From Clostridia bacterium (GTDB lineage Bacteria; Bacillota; Clostridia; Oscillospirales; Acutalibacteraceae): a stretch of 45,704 nt of DNA. Under the pieces are notes generated by a model that saw nothing but the letters and a program-made list of their open reading frames with translations, searched no databases and had not been told where the DNA came from. The translations under genes and the position numbers were made by a program. Positions 6,709 through 14,536 of the stretch are shown here, one piece after another. Where the stretch lies: NCBI GenBank assembly GCA_017461625.1, contig JAFTXJ010000011.1, positions 1-45,704 of the forward strand. The letters run 5' to 3'. Numbering within the stretch: the first letter of the stretch is position 1; each line of letters starts with the position of its first letter.

Positions 6709-7383
6709 TTATCTTTTTTCAATCAGCTCAGCAAAACCTATGAGATTCACTTCAGGGTTATCGTCACAAATCTGAATCATTATTTCCCCTGTATTTAGAA
6801 GCAGAGTTTCTAAATCGTCTTTTTTTACATAAAGCCCCGTCATTCCGTTGATCTCAACTTCTTTGATTTCATCAACATTTTCGGTGTCAATATTTGTCCT
6901 TACAGATTGATCACTTTCTTTTAAAACAATCATGAAATTATCTTGATTTGTCAACACAATTGAGCAACTGTTTTTGCCTTTGGTGATTGATTTGATTTCA
7001 TACCCCTTCGGGATAACTGACGGAACATACATTCCTTTATAGTCTGCAAATTCATTATCATTTTTATTTATTTCAATAGTTGCAAAATCCGGGTTAAAGA
7101 AACCGGCAAAAAATGTGGTGATTTTTTCACTGAATCCCTCAACATTCATTGTTACAACAACCAAACTTGCCACTGCAACAAGAATAATTGAGGCGGCTCG
7201 AAGCAGGGGTCTGTGATTTTTCTTTGCATAAATCTCTTTCACAAATCGTTTAGCTTCTCTTTTGTTTGTTTTAAATTTCGGATTGTTGTTAGCTTCTTCA
7301 ATTTCTTTTAAGAATTTTTCGTCAGTATCGCTTCGTCTTAAATTAAGGGCATCTTTGATTACTTTTTCGTTGTAGCTGTTCAT
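6709..7383 (-). CDS. DUF4367 single-pass membrane protein, likely anti-sigma factor
   Basis: A 224-residue protein. The N-terminal 55 residues are cytoplasmic and charged. One membrane segment follows (about 61-79, LRAASIILVAVASLVVVTM). The outer domain contains VPKGYEIKSI-like and ...GMTGLYVKK... stretches, typical of DUF4367 proteins. Proteins of this shape encoded with ECF sigma factors usually bind the sigma factor and release it on an outside signal. The gene overlaps the sigma gene by four bases and is followed by the dockerin gene. No classical zinc-binding anti-sigma motif (HxxxCxxC) is visible, so the binding mode is unknown. The anti-sigma role is inferred from topology and context. 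Confidence 0.75.
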   Translation of the reverse strand: MNSYNEKVIKDALNLRRSDTDEKFLKEIEEANNNPKFKTNKREAKRFVKEIYAKKNHRPLLRAASIILVAVASLVVVTMNVEGFSEKITTFFAGFFNPDFATIEINKNDNEFADYKGMYVPSVIPKGYEIKSITKGKNSCSIVLTNQDNFMIVLKESDQSVRTNIDTENVDEIKEVEINGMTGLYVKKDDLETLLLNTGEIMIQICDDNPEVNLIGFAELIEKR

Positions 7384-7952
7384 TGCTTCGCCCCCTTATT
7401 TATCATTTTAGCAAGCTTCTGAATGCTTCGTCTGACGGTCATTCTGACGGAATCTTTTTTAATGTCAAAAATTTCGCCGATTTGCTCGTCGCTCATTTCA
7501 AGCTCATATTTTAAAACAATCAGGTCCTTGTCACGATCGGGTAATAAATCAAATTTTTCTCTTACAGCTTCAAGTTCCATCTTCTTTTCAACTTCTGATT
7601 CCATGTCATTGCTGTCAATGATAAAATCAAGCTCTGCTGATTCTGTTTTGTGCGTAATCTCAACTTTAGATGATTTCATTGAATAATTCAAAGCGGTGTT
7701 GTCAATTGCAGCAGCCAGATACGCTCTTTGCTTGTTTTCAGATAAAGTTTTCAACATATCAATATGTTTAATCATATTTACCATACAGTCGTGTGCAACA
7801 TCTGCACAAGCCTCGGAATCATTACCGATTATTTTGCTTGCACGGAATCTTAACCACGCAATGTATTTAATGTAAAGTTCTTCTATAAAAACTTTATCCT
7901 CAGGTTTTTCAATGGTAATTGCCGAAAAAAGAACCACATCATCACTTCTCAA
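7380..7952 (-). CDS. ECF-type RNA polymerase sigma factor
   Basis: About 190 residues. Region 2 is at about 25-95 (YIKYIAWLRFRASKIIGND and nearby), and region 4 at about 135-185 holds the helix-turn-helix LEMSDEQIGEIFDIKKDSV followed by RMTVRRSIQKLAKM. This matches the sigma-70-like ECF fold. The longest frame starts at a TTG (7952-7950), only about 8 bases after the predicted transcription start and without a ribosome binding site. A GTG at 7937 preceded by GAGAAG is a good alternative and would give 185 residues. It overlaps the DUF4367 gene and is probably co-transcribed with it and the dockerin gene. Its target promoters are unknown. Confidence 0.85.
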   Translation of the reverse strand: MRSDDVVLFSAITIEKPEDKVFIEELYIKYIAWLRFRASKIIGNDSEACADVAHDCMVNMIKHIDMLKTLSENKQRAYLAAAIDNTALNYSMKSSKVEITHKTESAELDFIIDSNDMESEVEKKMELEAVREKFDLLPDRDKDLIVLKYELEMSDEQIGEIFDIKKDSVRMTVRRSIQKLAKMINKGAKQ

Positions 7953-7959
7953 AACAAAT

Positions 7960-7974
7960 TTACAAAAATTGTAA
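7960..7974. promoter_or_regulatory. 15-bp dyad over the -10 box of the ECF sigma promoter
   Basis: TTACAA-AAA-TTGTAA is a perfect 6+6 inverted repeat. It covers the -10 box and predicted start site of the sigma gene, which is where a repressor would bind. No regulator is identified. Confidence 0.4.
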
Positions 7975-7996
7975 CATCTTTTGATATGTTTTTCAA
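7968..7996 (-). promoter_or_regulatory. Promoter of the sigma/anti-sigma/dockerin operon
   Basis: Minus strand TTGAAA (7996-7991), a 17-nt spacer and TACAAT (7973-7968). It resembles a housekeeping promoter. A start near 7961 would give an almost leaderless mRNA if the TTG at 7952 is used. Confidence 0.5.
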
Positions 7997-8052
7997 TGTT
8001 ATTTTTTAATATTTAACAGCACAAAATTGATACGGAATTTTATGCAAATCTA

Positions 8053-8081
8053 TTGATAATTTTGTGATTTGATGATAATAT
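8053..8081 (+). promoter_or_regulatory. Possible promoter of the protease-ftsK operon
   Basis: TTGATA (8053-8058), a 17-nt spacer and TAATAT (8076-8081), about 85 bp before the gene start. The region is very AT-rich, so chance matches are likely. Confidence 0.35.
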
Positions 8082-8166
8082 ATACAATATATTGGGTTTT
8101 TGTATCTTTGTATAAAATTACTCCTTTTGTTAAAACTAATCTAAGATTATTTTAAGGAATGATTTT

Positions 8167-8940
8167 ATGGGCTACAGAAACACACTTGAATTTGGCTTTA
8201 CAGCACCCACTCCGCCAGAAAGCGGTGAATCGGAGCAGGAGAACCGTTCTTGTGAATATAACGAGGCATTCAAACAGATTGTTGACACAGGCTCAATCAC
8301 CGTTGAAAAAAACGGTCACCTGATTCATTGCATCACCATTGTGGGTCAGATTGAGGGGCATTATATTTTACCTTCTCAGAACAAAACAACCAAGTATGAG
8401 CACGTTATTCCTCAATTGGTTGCTATTGAAGAGAGTGACACCGTTGACGGCCTGCTGATAATCCTCAACACCGTCGGTGGTGACATTGAGGCGGGGCTTG
8501 CCATTGCAGAGTTGATTTCAGGGATGAAAACACCCACTGTTTCCCTTGTTCTCGGTGGCGGTCATTCAATCGGTGTACCCCTTGCAGTGTCTGCACAAAA
8601 GTCTTTTATAACCCCGTCGGCAACTATGACGATTCATCCTGTACGAATGAACGGTCTTGTGCTGGGTGTTCCTCAGACGATGTCTTATTTTCAGCAAATG
8701 CAAGAAAGAATTGTTCGCTTTGTCAGTGAAAATTCAGATATGCCTGCTGACACTTTCAGAAGTCTTATGCTTGCAACAGGCGAGCTTGTTATGGATATAG
8801 GCACAGTGCTTGAAGGCAGTGAAGCCGTTGAAAAAGGGCTTATTGATTCTATCGGAAGCCTTTCAGATGCTCTTGATTGCCTTTATGAAATGATAAAAGA
8901 AAATAATAAAGAAAACGACGATAAAAATAATGAGAGCTGA
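8167..8940 (+). CDS. ClpP-fold serine protease, TepA-like
   Basis: A 257-residue member of the ClpP/crotonase-fold proteases, similar to TepA (translocation-enhancing protein), which lies just upstream of spoIIIE in Bacillus. The nucleophile should be Ser134 in LGGGHSIG and the base His157 in [26 protein letters not shown] (97-115) matches the oxyanion-hole strand. There is no membrane segment. TTTTAAGGAATGATTTT precedes the ATG. It is directly followed by ftsK, as in many Firmicutes. The peptide substrate is not known from sequence. Family assignment is strong and the TepA sub-assignment is supported by gene order. Confidence 0.85.
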   Translation: MGYRNTLEFGFTAPTPPESGESEQENRSCEYNEAFKQIVDTGSITVEKNGHLIHCITIVGQIEGHYILPSQNKTTKYEHVIPQLVAIEESDTVDGLLIILNTVGGDIEAGLAIAELISGMKTPTVSLVLGGGHSIGVPLAVSAQKSFITPSATMTIHPVRMNGLVLGVPQTMSYFQQMQERIVRFVSENSDMPADTFRSLMLATGELVMDIGTVLEGSEAVEKGLIDSIGSLSDALDCLYEMIKENNKENDDKNNES

Positions 8941-8962
8941 ACGCTCTTACATAGGAGGAAAC

Positions 8963-11515
8963 ATGGCTACAAAAACTACTAAAACCACTAAGAAGCCGTC
9001 AACTTCATCAAAGTCAAAACAAACATCTAAAAAGCAACCTGCAAAAAAGTCACAGGGGCAGACTCAGGCTCAGCGTCAGAGAACTGCTGTGATAATAATG
9101 ATAGGTGCTTTGCTTTTGTTTTGTATGACACTTATTAAAGGTGAAAGTGCCTGGGCCGCAATACATAACTTTATTTTTGGTGTGTTCGGCATTTGTGCGT
9201 ATATATGGCCGATTATGCTTGTGTATCTTGCTGTTATGTTTGCCATAAACAAACCAATGAAATCCACAGTGTATAACATTGTAGGTGCAGGGGTGTTTGT
9301 GTCATTTTTAAGCGGTATAATTCATGTTGCATGGGATAATATCGATGCGGGTGATCTGGGTGAACAGATTGCTTATGTGTGGGATATGAGAATGACAGTC
9401 ACTGCTAAAAGCGGCGGTGTTCTCGGTGCATTGGTCGGTGGCGGATTTGAACTTCTTGCCGGTAAAGCGGGGGCACTGATTCTTCTTATTCTCATTGATA
9501 TTCTTATTCTTATGCTTATTACCGGAACAACTCTCGGCAGAGCATACCATCTCTTTTCAAAGCCTGTTAAAAAGGTTGGCTCTTTTACTGAAGAAAAAAT
9601 TGAGCAGGGTATGGAGCGTCACCGTGAACGCAAAGAAAACGGTGAAAGCTTCTCAATTCCTCAGGTTAAACGCAAATTTAAACCCATTGATATAGGTCCT
9701 GAGGCAACACCCGAAATGGGCAAAGAAAAAGAGCACGACACCATCTATGTCGAGGAGCTTGCAGGTAACTTTGAAAAAGAGAAGGCTGAGGAGAACATTG
9801 ATAACATCATCAAAGGTATGCCTGATTTTAAAGAGCAGGAAACAGATGTTAAAATAAATGAAGTTAAACCTGCAGAAATTATTCCGATTTCAAAGCCCAA
9901 AAAGCCGAAAGAAGAAAAGATTGTTGAAAAAGCTCCTCAGGAAGAGCCTGTTAAAGAAGAACCGCCTGCACCTGTTAAGGTTTATAAAAAGCCACCCCTT
10001 GACTGTATTTCGCTTGCAGATAATTCAGGTATTCTCAATTATGAGCAAGAGCTTAAGGCTAACTCCGTTAAGCTTGAAGAGACCCTTGAAAGCTTTGGCG
10101 TAAGAACCAAGCTTGTGGGCATCTGCCGAGGTCCTTCGGTTACCCGATACGAGCTTCAGCCGGCACCCGGTGTTAAAATCAGCCGTATTACAGGTCTTTC
10201 GGATGACATTGCCCTTGCGTTGGCTTCATCAGGTGTTCGTATTGAAGCTCCGATTCCCAATAAATCAGCCGTAGGCATCGAAGTTCCGAATAAGAGCAGA
10301 GCAACTGTTTCTCTCAGAGAAATTATTGAAACCACCCAGTATGACACACAGGTTTCAAAGAGTAAGCTTTCGGTTGCTCTCGGTAAAGATATCACAGGTG
10401 AAACAATTATTGCCGACCTTGCTAAAATGCCGCATTTGCTTATTGCAGGTACAACAGGTTCAGGTAAGTCTGTTTGCCTCAACTCCATGATTGTAAGCAT
10501 TCTTTATAACGCAACTCCCGACGAGGTCAAGCTGCTGATGATTGACCCCAAGCAGGTTGAATTTACTGTTTATAACGGTATACCTCATCTTCTTGTTCCT
10601 GTTGTTTCAGACCCACGCAAGGCAGCCGGTGCTTTAGGTTGGGCTGTTACCGAGATGCTCAAGCGTTATAAAATGTTCTCTGAAAAGAATGTAAGGGATA
10701 TCAAGGGCTACAACCGCCTTGCACGCAGTGATGATTCAATCCCTGCGATGCCACAGATTGTTATTTTTATTGACGAGCTTTCTGACCTTATGATGGCAGC
10801 CCCTACTGAGGTTGAAGATTCTATCTGCCGCCTTGCTCAGATGGCACGTGCTGCAGGTATGCATCTTGTTATTGCAACTCAGAGACCGTCAGTTAATGTT
10901 ATCACAGGTATAATCAAAGCTAATATCCCAAGCCGAATTGCACTTTCTGTTTCATCTCAGGTTGACTCAAGAACAATCATTGACTCTTCAGGTGCTGAAA
11001 AGCTTCTCGGCAACGGTGATATGCTCTTTAACCCTGTCGGCACTTCAAAGCCTATACGTGTTCAGGGCTGTTTCCTTTCAGACGGTGAGGTTGAAAATGT
11101 TGTTAACTTCATCAAGGAGCAGGAATCAAGCTCATATGATGATCAGGTTATGGAAGAAATTGAACGTCAGGCAGTTATGGAAAAGAAAAAGAGTGCCGCC
11201 TCTGACGATGACGGTGACAGTGGCTCAGATGGTGGCGACGAAATGCTTCCTAAGGCCATAGAGGTTGTTGTAGAAAACCAGATGGCATCAACTACACTTT
11301 TACAGCGTAAATTAAAATTGGGCTATGCCCGTGCGGCAAGGCTTATGGATGCCCTTGAAGAAAAGGGAATAGTAGGTCCCTTTGAGGGTGCAAAACCAAG
11401 AAAGGTACTTATTTCCAAGCAGCAATGGATGGAAATGAATGCCCTTGCAAACGCTTCACCTGCAAGGGAAAAGCCCTACGGTGAAGAAGCTGATGATGAT
11501 TTTTCGGAGGAATAA
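8963..11515 (+). CDS. ftsK: DNA translocase FtsK/SpoIIIE
   Basis: 850 residues from the ATG at 8963, chosen because AGGAGG (8953-8958) sits just before it. An earlier in-frame ATG at 8930 overlaps the protease gene and lacks a site. After a Lys/Thr/Ser-rich start come four membrane segments (about 35-190), a charged linker, and the motor. Walker A is GTTGSGKS (about 496-503) and Walker B is IVIFIDEL (about 600). A C-terminal winged-helix gamma domain follows (LLQRKLKLGYARAARLMDAL, about 770-790), which reads chromosome-orienting sequences. The protein pumps DNA through the division or sporulation septum. In a spore former it may serve as SpoIIIE. Confidence 0.95.
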   Translation: MATKTTKTTKKPSTSSKSKQTSKKQPAKKSQGQTQAQRQRTAVIIMIGALLLFCMTLIKGESAWAAIHNFIFGVFGICAYIWPIMLVYLAVMFAINKPMKSTVYNIVGAGVFVSFLSGIIHVAWDNIDAGDLGEQIAYVWDMRMTVTAKSGGVLGALVGGGFELLAGKAGALILLILIDILILMLITGTTLGRAYHLFSKPVKKVGSFTEEKIEQGMERHRERKENGESFSIPQVKRKFKPIDIGPEATPEMGKEKEHDTIYVEELAGNFEKEKAEENIDNIIKGMPDFKEQETDVKINEVKPAEIIPISKPKKPKEEKIVEKAPQEEPVKEEPPAPVKVYKKPPLDCISLADNSGILNYEQELKANSVKLEETLESFGVRTKLVGICRGPSVTRYELQPAPGVKISRITGLSDDIALALASSGVRIEAPIPNKSAVGIEVPNKSRATVSLREIIETTQYDTQVSKSKLSVALGKDITGETIIADLAKMPHLLIAGTTGSGKSVCLNSMIVSILYNATPDEVKLLMIDPKQVEFTVYNGIPHLLVPVVSDPRKAAGALGWAVTEMLKRYKMFSEKNVRDIKGYNRLARSDDSIPAMPQIVIFIDELSDLMMAAPTEVEDSICRLAQMARAAGMHLVIATQRPSVNVITGIIKANIPSRIALSVSSQVDSRTIIDSSGAEKLLGNGDMLFNPVGTSKPIRVQGCFLSDGEVENVVNFIKEQESSSYDDQVMEEIERQAVMEKKKSAASDDDGDSGSDGGDEMLPKAIEVVVENQMASTTLLQRKLKLGYARAARLMDALEEKGIVGPFEGAKPRKVLISKQQWMEMNALANASPAREKPYGEEADDDFSEE

Positions 11516-13375
11516 ATGTTTTTACCCATTAATCAAAAAGATGTTACCGAGAGAGGCTGGAGCGAAGTTGACTTCGTTTATGTTACGGGTGATGCTTATG
11601 TGGATCACCCCAGCTTCGGTGCGTCTATAATCACAAGGGTGCTGGAGGCAGAAGGGTACAATGTAGCTGTGCTGGCTCAGCCTGAGTGGAACACTGTTAA
11701 TGATTTCAAGCGATTCGGAAAACCGAGATTGGGCTTTCTTGTAACATCCGGCAATATAGATTCGATGGTGGCTCATTACACCGCCGCTAAGAAAAAACGC
11801 TCGCAGGATGCCTATTCTCCGGGTAAAATAATGGGTCTCAGACCGGACAGAGCAGTTATCGTTTATTGTAACAAAATTAAAGAAGCTTATCCGGATGTTC
11901 CTATAATCATAGGCGGTCTTGAGGCATCACTGAGAAGGTTTGCTCACTACGATTATTGGGATGATAAAATCCGCCGTTCTGTTTTGTTTGACTCACAAGC
12001 AGATTTACTTATTTACGGAATGGGTGAAAATCAGATTATCGAAATCTGTCGCAGGCTTTCTAACGGTGAAGATGTTTCTTCAATTCGCGATGTTAAAGGC
12101 ACTTGCTATGCTTGTGATGTAACCGAAACTCCGTATGGCGGTAAGGAATGTCCGTCATTTGAAAACTGCGTTAAGAATAAAAAAGAATATGCAATTTCCT
12201 GCAGAATCCAACAGGATGAGCAGGATCATATTCGTGGCAAGCTGATAAAGCAACGTCACGGCAATAAAATGCTCGTTCAGAATCCGCCTATGCCGCCCCT
12301 CACTCAGCAGGAGCTCGACTGGGTGTATTCTTTGCCTTATGAAAGAACATATCACCCTGTCTATGAAAGTATGGGGGGAGTACCTGCGATTGAAGAAGTG
12401 CGTTTTTCAATCACCCACAACCGCGGTTGCTTCGGTGCGTGCAATTTCTGTTCCCTTGCTTTTCATCAGGGCAGATTTATTACAACCAGAAGTAAGGACT
12501 CTATTGTTAAAGAAGCTGAGCTTCTGACAACTTTGCCCGATTTCAAGGGTTATATTCACGATATTGGCGGTCCTACAGCCAATTTCAGGCGAACTTCGTG
12601 CCTTAAGCAGCTTGAACATGGACTTTGTAAGGGCAAAAAATGCCTTGCGCCAAAGCCCTGTAAAGCCCTTGAATCAGATCACAGTGAATATCTTGATATT
12701 TTAAGAACGGTTCGTTCTTTGCCTAAAATCAAAAAAGTTTTTGTCCGTTCGGGTATTCGTTACGATTATATGCTCAAAGACCCCGATGACACATTTTTCA
12801 AAGAGCTAGTAAAATATCACGTCAGCGGTCAGCTGAAGGTAGCACCCGAGCATTGTTCGGCAACTGTTCTTGATAAAATGGGCAAACCTCATATTGAGGC
12901 TTATGTTGACTTTTCAAAGAAGTATTTTCAGCTGAGTGACGATGCAGGCAAAGAGCAGTATCTTGTGCCGTATCTTATGTCATCTCATCCGGGCAGCACT
13001 CTTAAAGAGGCAGTGGAGCTTGCTGTCTTTCTTAAAAAGCGTCATATACGTCCCGAACAGGTTCAGGATTTTTATCCTACACCGGGTACTATTTCAACCT
13101 GTATGTTTTACACCGAGCTTGACCCATATACATTAGAGCCGGTTTATGTGGCTAAAGACCCTCACGAAAAGGCTCTTCAAAGGGCACTGCTTCAGTATTA
13201 TGCCCCTCAGAATAAGCACCTGGTTATTGAGGCACTGAAAAAGGCAGGCAGACATGACCTTATCGGTTTTTCTGATAAATGCCTTGTAAAACCAATTGAC
13301 AAAAATATTAACCAGCAATCAAAACGACCGATTGGAGGTAAGCCTTATGGCAAGAAGAAAATCAAAAAAAAGTAA
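11516..13375 (+). CDS. YgiQ family radical SAM protein
   Basis: 619 residues, starting immediately after the ftsK stop with GGAGGAATAA before the ATG. The N-terminus ([14 protein letters not shown], then [18 protein letters not shown]) and the cluster motif [11 protein letters not shown] (about 303-313, CxxxCxxC binding a 4Fe-4S cluster) are typical of YgiQ/UPF0313. [20 protein letters not shown] is another family block. The reaction is unknown; a radical SAM chemistry is expected. Extra cysteines at about 200-230 and 365-385 are also seen in the family. The C-terminus is Lys-rich and overlaps the next gene by 29 bases. Confidence 0.9.
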   Translation: MFLPINQKDVTERGWSEVDFVYVTGDAYVDHPSFGASIITRVLEAEGYNVAVLAQPEWNTVNDFKRFGKPRLGFLVTSGNIDSMVAHYTAAKKKRSQDAYSPGKIMGLRPDRAVIVYCNKIKEAYPDVPIIIGGLEASLRRFAHYDYWDDKIRRSVLFDSQADLLIYGMGENQIIEICRRLSNGEDVSSIRDVKGTCYACDVTETPYGGKECPSFENCVKNKKEYAISCRIQQDEQDHIRGKLIKQRHGNKMLVQNPPMPPLTQQELDWVYSLPYERTYHPVYESMGGVPAIEEVRFSITHNRGCFGACNFCSLAFHQGRFITTRSKDSIVKEAELLTTLPDFKGYIHDIGGPTANFRRTSCLKQLEHGLCKGKKCLAPKPCKALESDHSEYLDILRTVRSLPKIKKVFVRSGIRYDYMLKDPDDTFFKELVKYHVSGQLKVAPEHCSATVLDKMGKPHIEAYVDFSKKYFQLSDDAGKEQYLVPYLMSSHPGSTLKEAVELAVFLKKRHIRPEQVQDFYPTPGTISTCMFYTELDPYTLEPVYVAKDPHEKALQRALLQYYAPQNKHLVIEALKKAGRHDLIGFSDKCLVKPIDKNINQQSKRPIGGKPYGKKKIKKK

Positions 13376-14261
13376 AACTTCGTTGGTTGCGGTTTTGATT
13401 GTAGTAATTATCCTCATTGTCGGTTCAAAAGTGATTCCGCAGGAAACTTGGGATTCAGCATTTGATAAATCAGGTGTCACCGATTCGCTTTCATCAACGG
13501 CAGGTATGGCTGTTCACTTTGTTGATGTTGGTCAGGGTGACTGCACTGTTGTTGAATCTAACGGTCATTTTATGCTCATTGACTCGGGTGAAGCGGATAA
13601 GTCGCAAACCGTTATCAATTACCTTAATAATTTAGGTGTTGAAAAGCTTGATTATTGCATTGCAACCCATCCTCATTCCGACCATATGGGAAGTATGGCG
13701 AAGGTGCTGTCTCAGTTTAATGCTGAAAACCTGATTATGCCTGAACTTAGTGAAATCAATATACCAACCACTGCAACTTATGAGGATTTTCTCTTAAGTG
13801 CTGAAGAAAACTGTGATGAAATAATCGCAGCAGAAGCAGGCTATACTTACTCTATGGGTGAGGTTGAAATTCAGATTCTCGGCCCCTGTGACCAGGATGA
13901 AGATTTAAATAATATGTCTGTTGTGGCAAAGGTTATTTACGGTGAATCCTCTTTTCTTATAACAGGGGATTGCTCCTTTGATGAAGAAGACGATATTATG
14001 GATAACTATTATAATCAGCTTGACAGTGATGTGTTAAAAGTCGGTCATCACGGCAGTGCAGGTTCCACAAGTGTGGATTGGCTTGAAGCAATTGAGCCTG
14101 ATGTGGCGGTTATTTCCGTAGGTGTAGATAATTCCTACGGTCATCCCACCAAAAAAGTTCTTAACAATTTAGCTGACTTTGATTGTGAAATCTACAGAAC
14201 CGATGAAGCGGGTTCAATTGTGTTTGAAACAGACGGCAAATCAATCGCATTAAAAAGTTGA
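13347..14261 (+). CDS. Membrane-anchored metallo-beta-lactamase-fold protein (ComEC C-domain-like)
   Basis: 304 residues from the ATG at 13347 (GGAGG at 13334-13338, 8-nt spacing). An upstream ATG at 13296 lacks a site and lies inside ygiQ. After a basic start ([10 protein letters not shown]) there is one membrane segment (about 12-28) and then a metallo-beta-lactamase domain: [26 protein letters not shown] (HxHxDH metal site, about residue 107), [11 protein letters not shown] and YGHPTKKVL. It resembles the C-terminal nuclease-like domain of ComEC. The full ComEC in this window lacks these metal ligands. The protein may be an extracellular hydrolase of nucleic acid or phosphoesters. The substrate is unknown. 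Confidence 0.85.
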   Translation: MARRKSKKSKTSLVAVLIVVIILIVGSKVIPQETWDSAFDKSGVTDSLSSTAGMAVHFVDVGQGDCTVVESNGHFMLIDSGEADKSQTVINYLNNLGVEKLDYCIATHPHSDHMGSMAKVLSQFNAENLIMPELSEINIPTTATYEDFLLSAEENCDEIIAAEAGYTYSMGEVEIQILGPCDQDEDLNNMSVVAKVIYGESSFLITGDCSFDEEDDIMDNYYNQLDSDVLKVGHHGSAGSTSVDWLEAIEPDVAVISVGVDNSYGHPTKKVLNNLADFDCEIYRTDEAGSIVFETDGKSIALKS

Positions 14262-14286
14262 CAAATCTGACGTAATATATTATAAT
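14258..14286 (+). promoter_or_regulatory. Consensus promoter of the alaS T-box leader
   Basis: TTGACA (14258-14263), a 17-nt spacer and TATAAT (14281-14286): a perfect sigma-A consensus. The -35 box overlaps the stop codon of the previous gene. Start expected near 14293. Confidence 0.85.
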
Positions 14287-14292
14287 TTTAAT

Positions 14293-14520
14293 GTTAATAT
14301 TTTGTAGCTTTGAAGGGAATATTCACCTTGTGAACGCACAGAGAGTCGGGTCTTGGCTGTGAGCCTGATCGTCAACGCAAAGTGAGCGCCGTCCCTGAGC
14401 TCATAACGATGAGTTATGCGTATTTCTGCGTTAAAGATGTTGAGAGGTGCTTTGTGCGCAATTCGGGTGGTACCGCGGTTTTTCCGTCCCGAAGCTACAT
14501 GGGGCATCTTTATTTTTTTA
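14293..14520 (+). promoter_or_regulatory. T-box riboswitch (alanine) controlling alaS
   Basis: The leader contains the AGAGAG element of stem I (14340-14345) and the T-box sequence GGGTGGTACCGCGG (14465-14478). Its UGGU bulge (14468-14471) fits the ACCA end of tRNA-Ala. The likely specifier is GCC at 14388-14390; GCG is also possible at the same place and both are Ala codons. A terminator stem, GTCCC (14486-14490) with GGGGC (14501-14505), is followed by a T run to 14519. By the known mechanism, uncharged tRNA-Ala stabilises the antiterminator and turns on alaS. The specifier register was not confirmed by folding. Confidence 0.93.
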
Positions 14521-14536
14521 TAAGGAGTTAAAAATT

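Noticed and set aside
14447-14536. Longer N-terminus for alaS starting at 14447
   Set aside because: It would be encoded by the T-box antiterminator/terminator and lacks homology; the ATG at 14537 has a ribosome binding site and the expected AlaS start.
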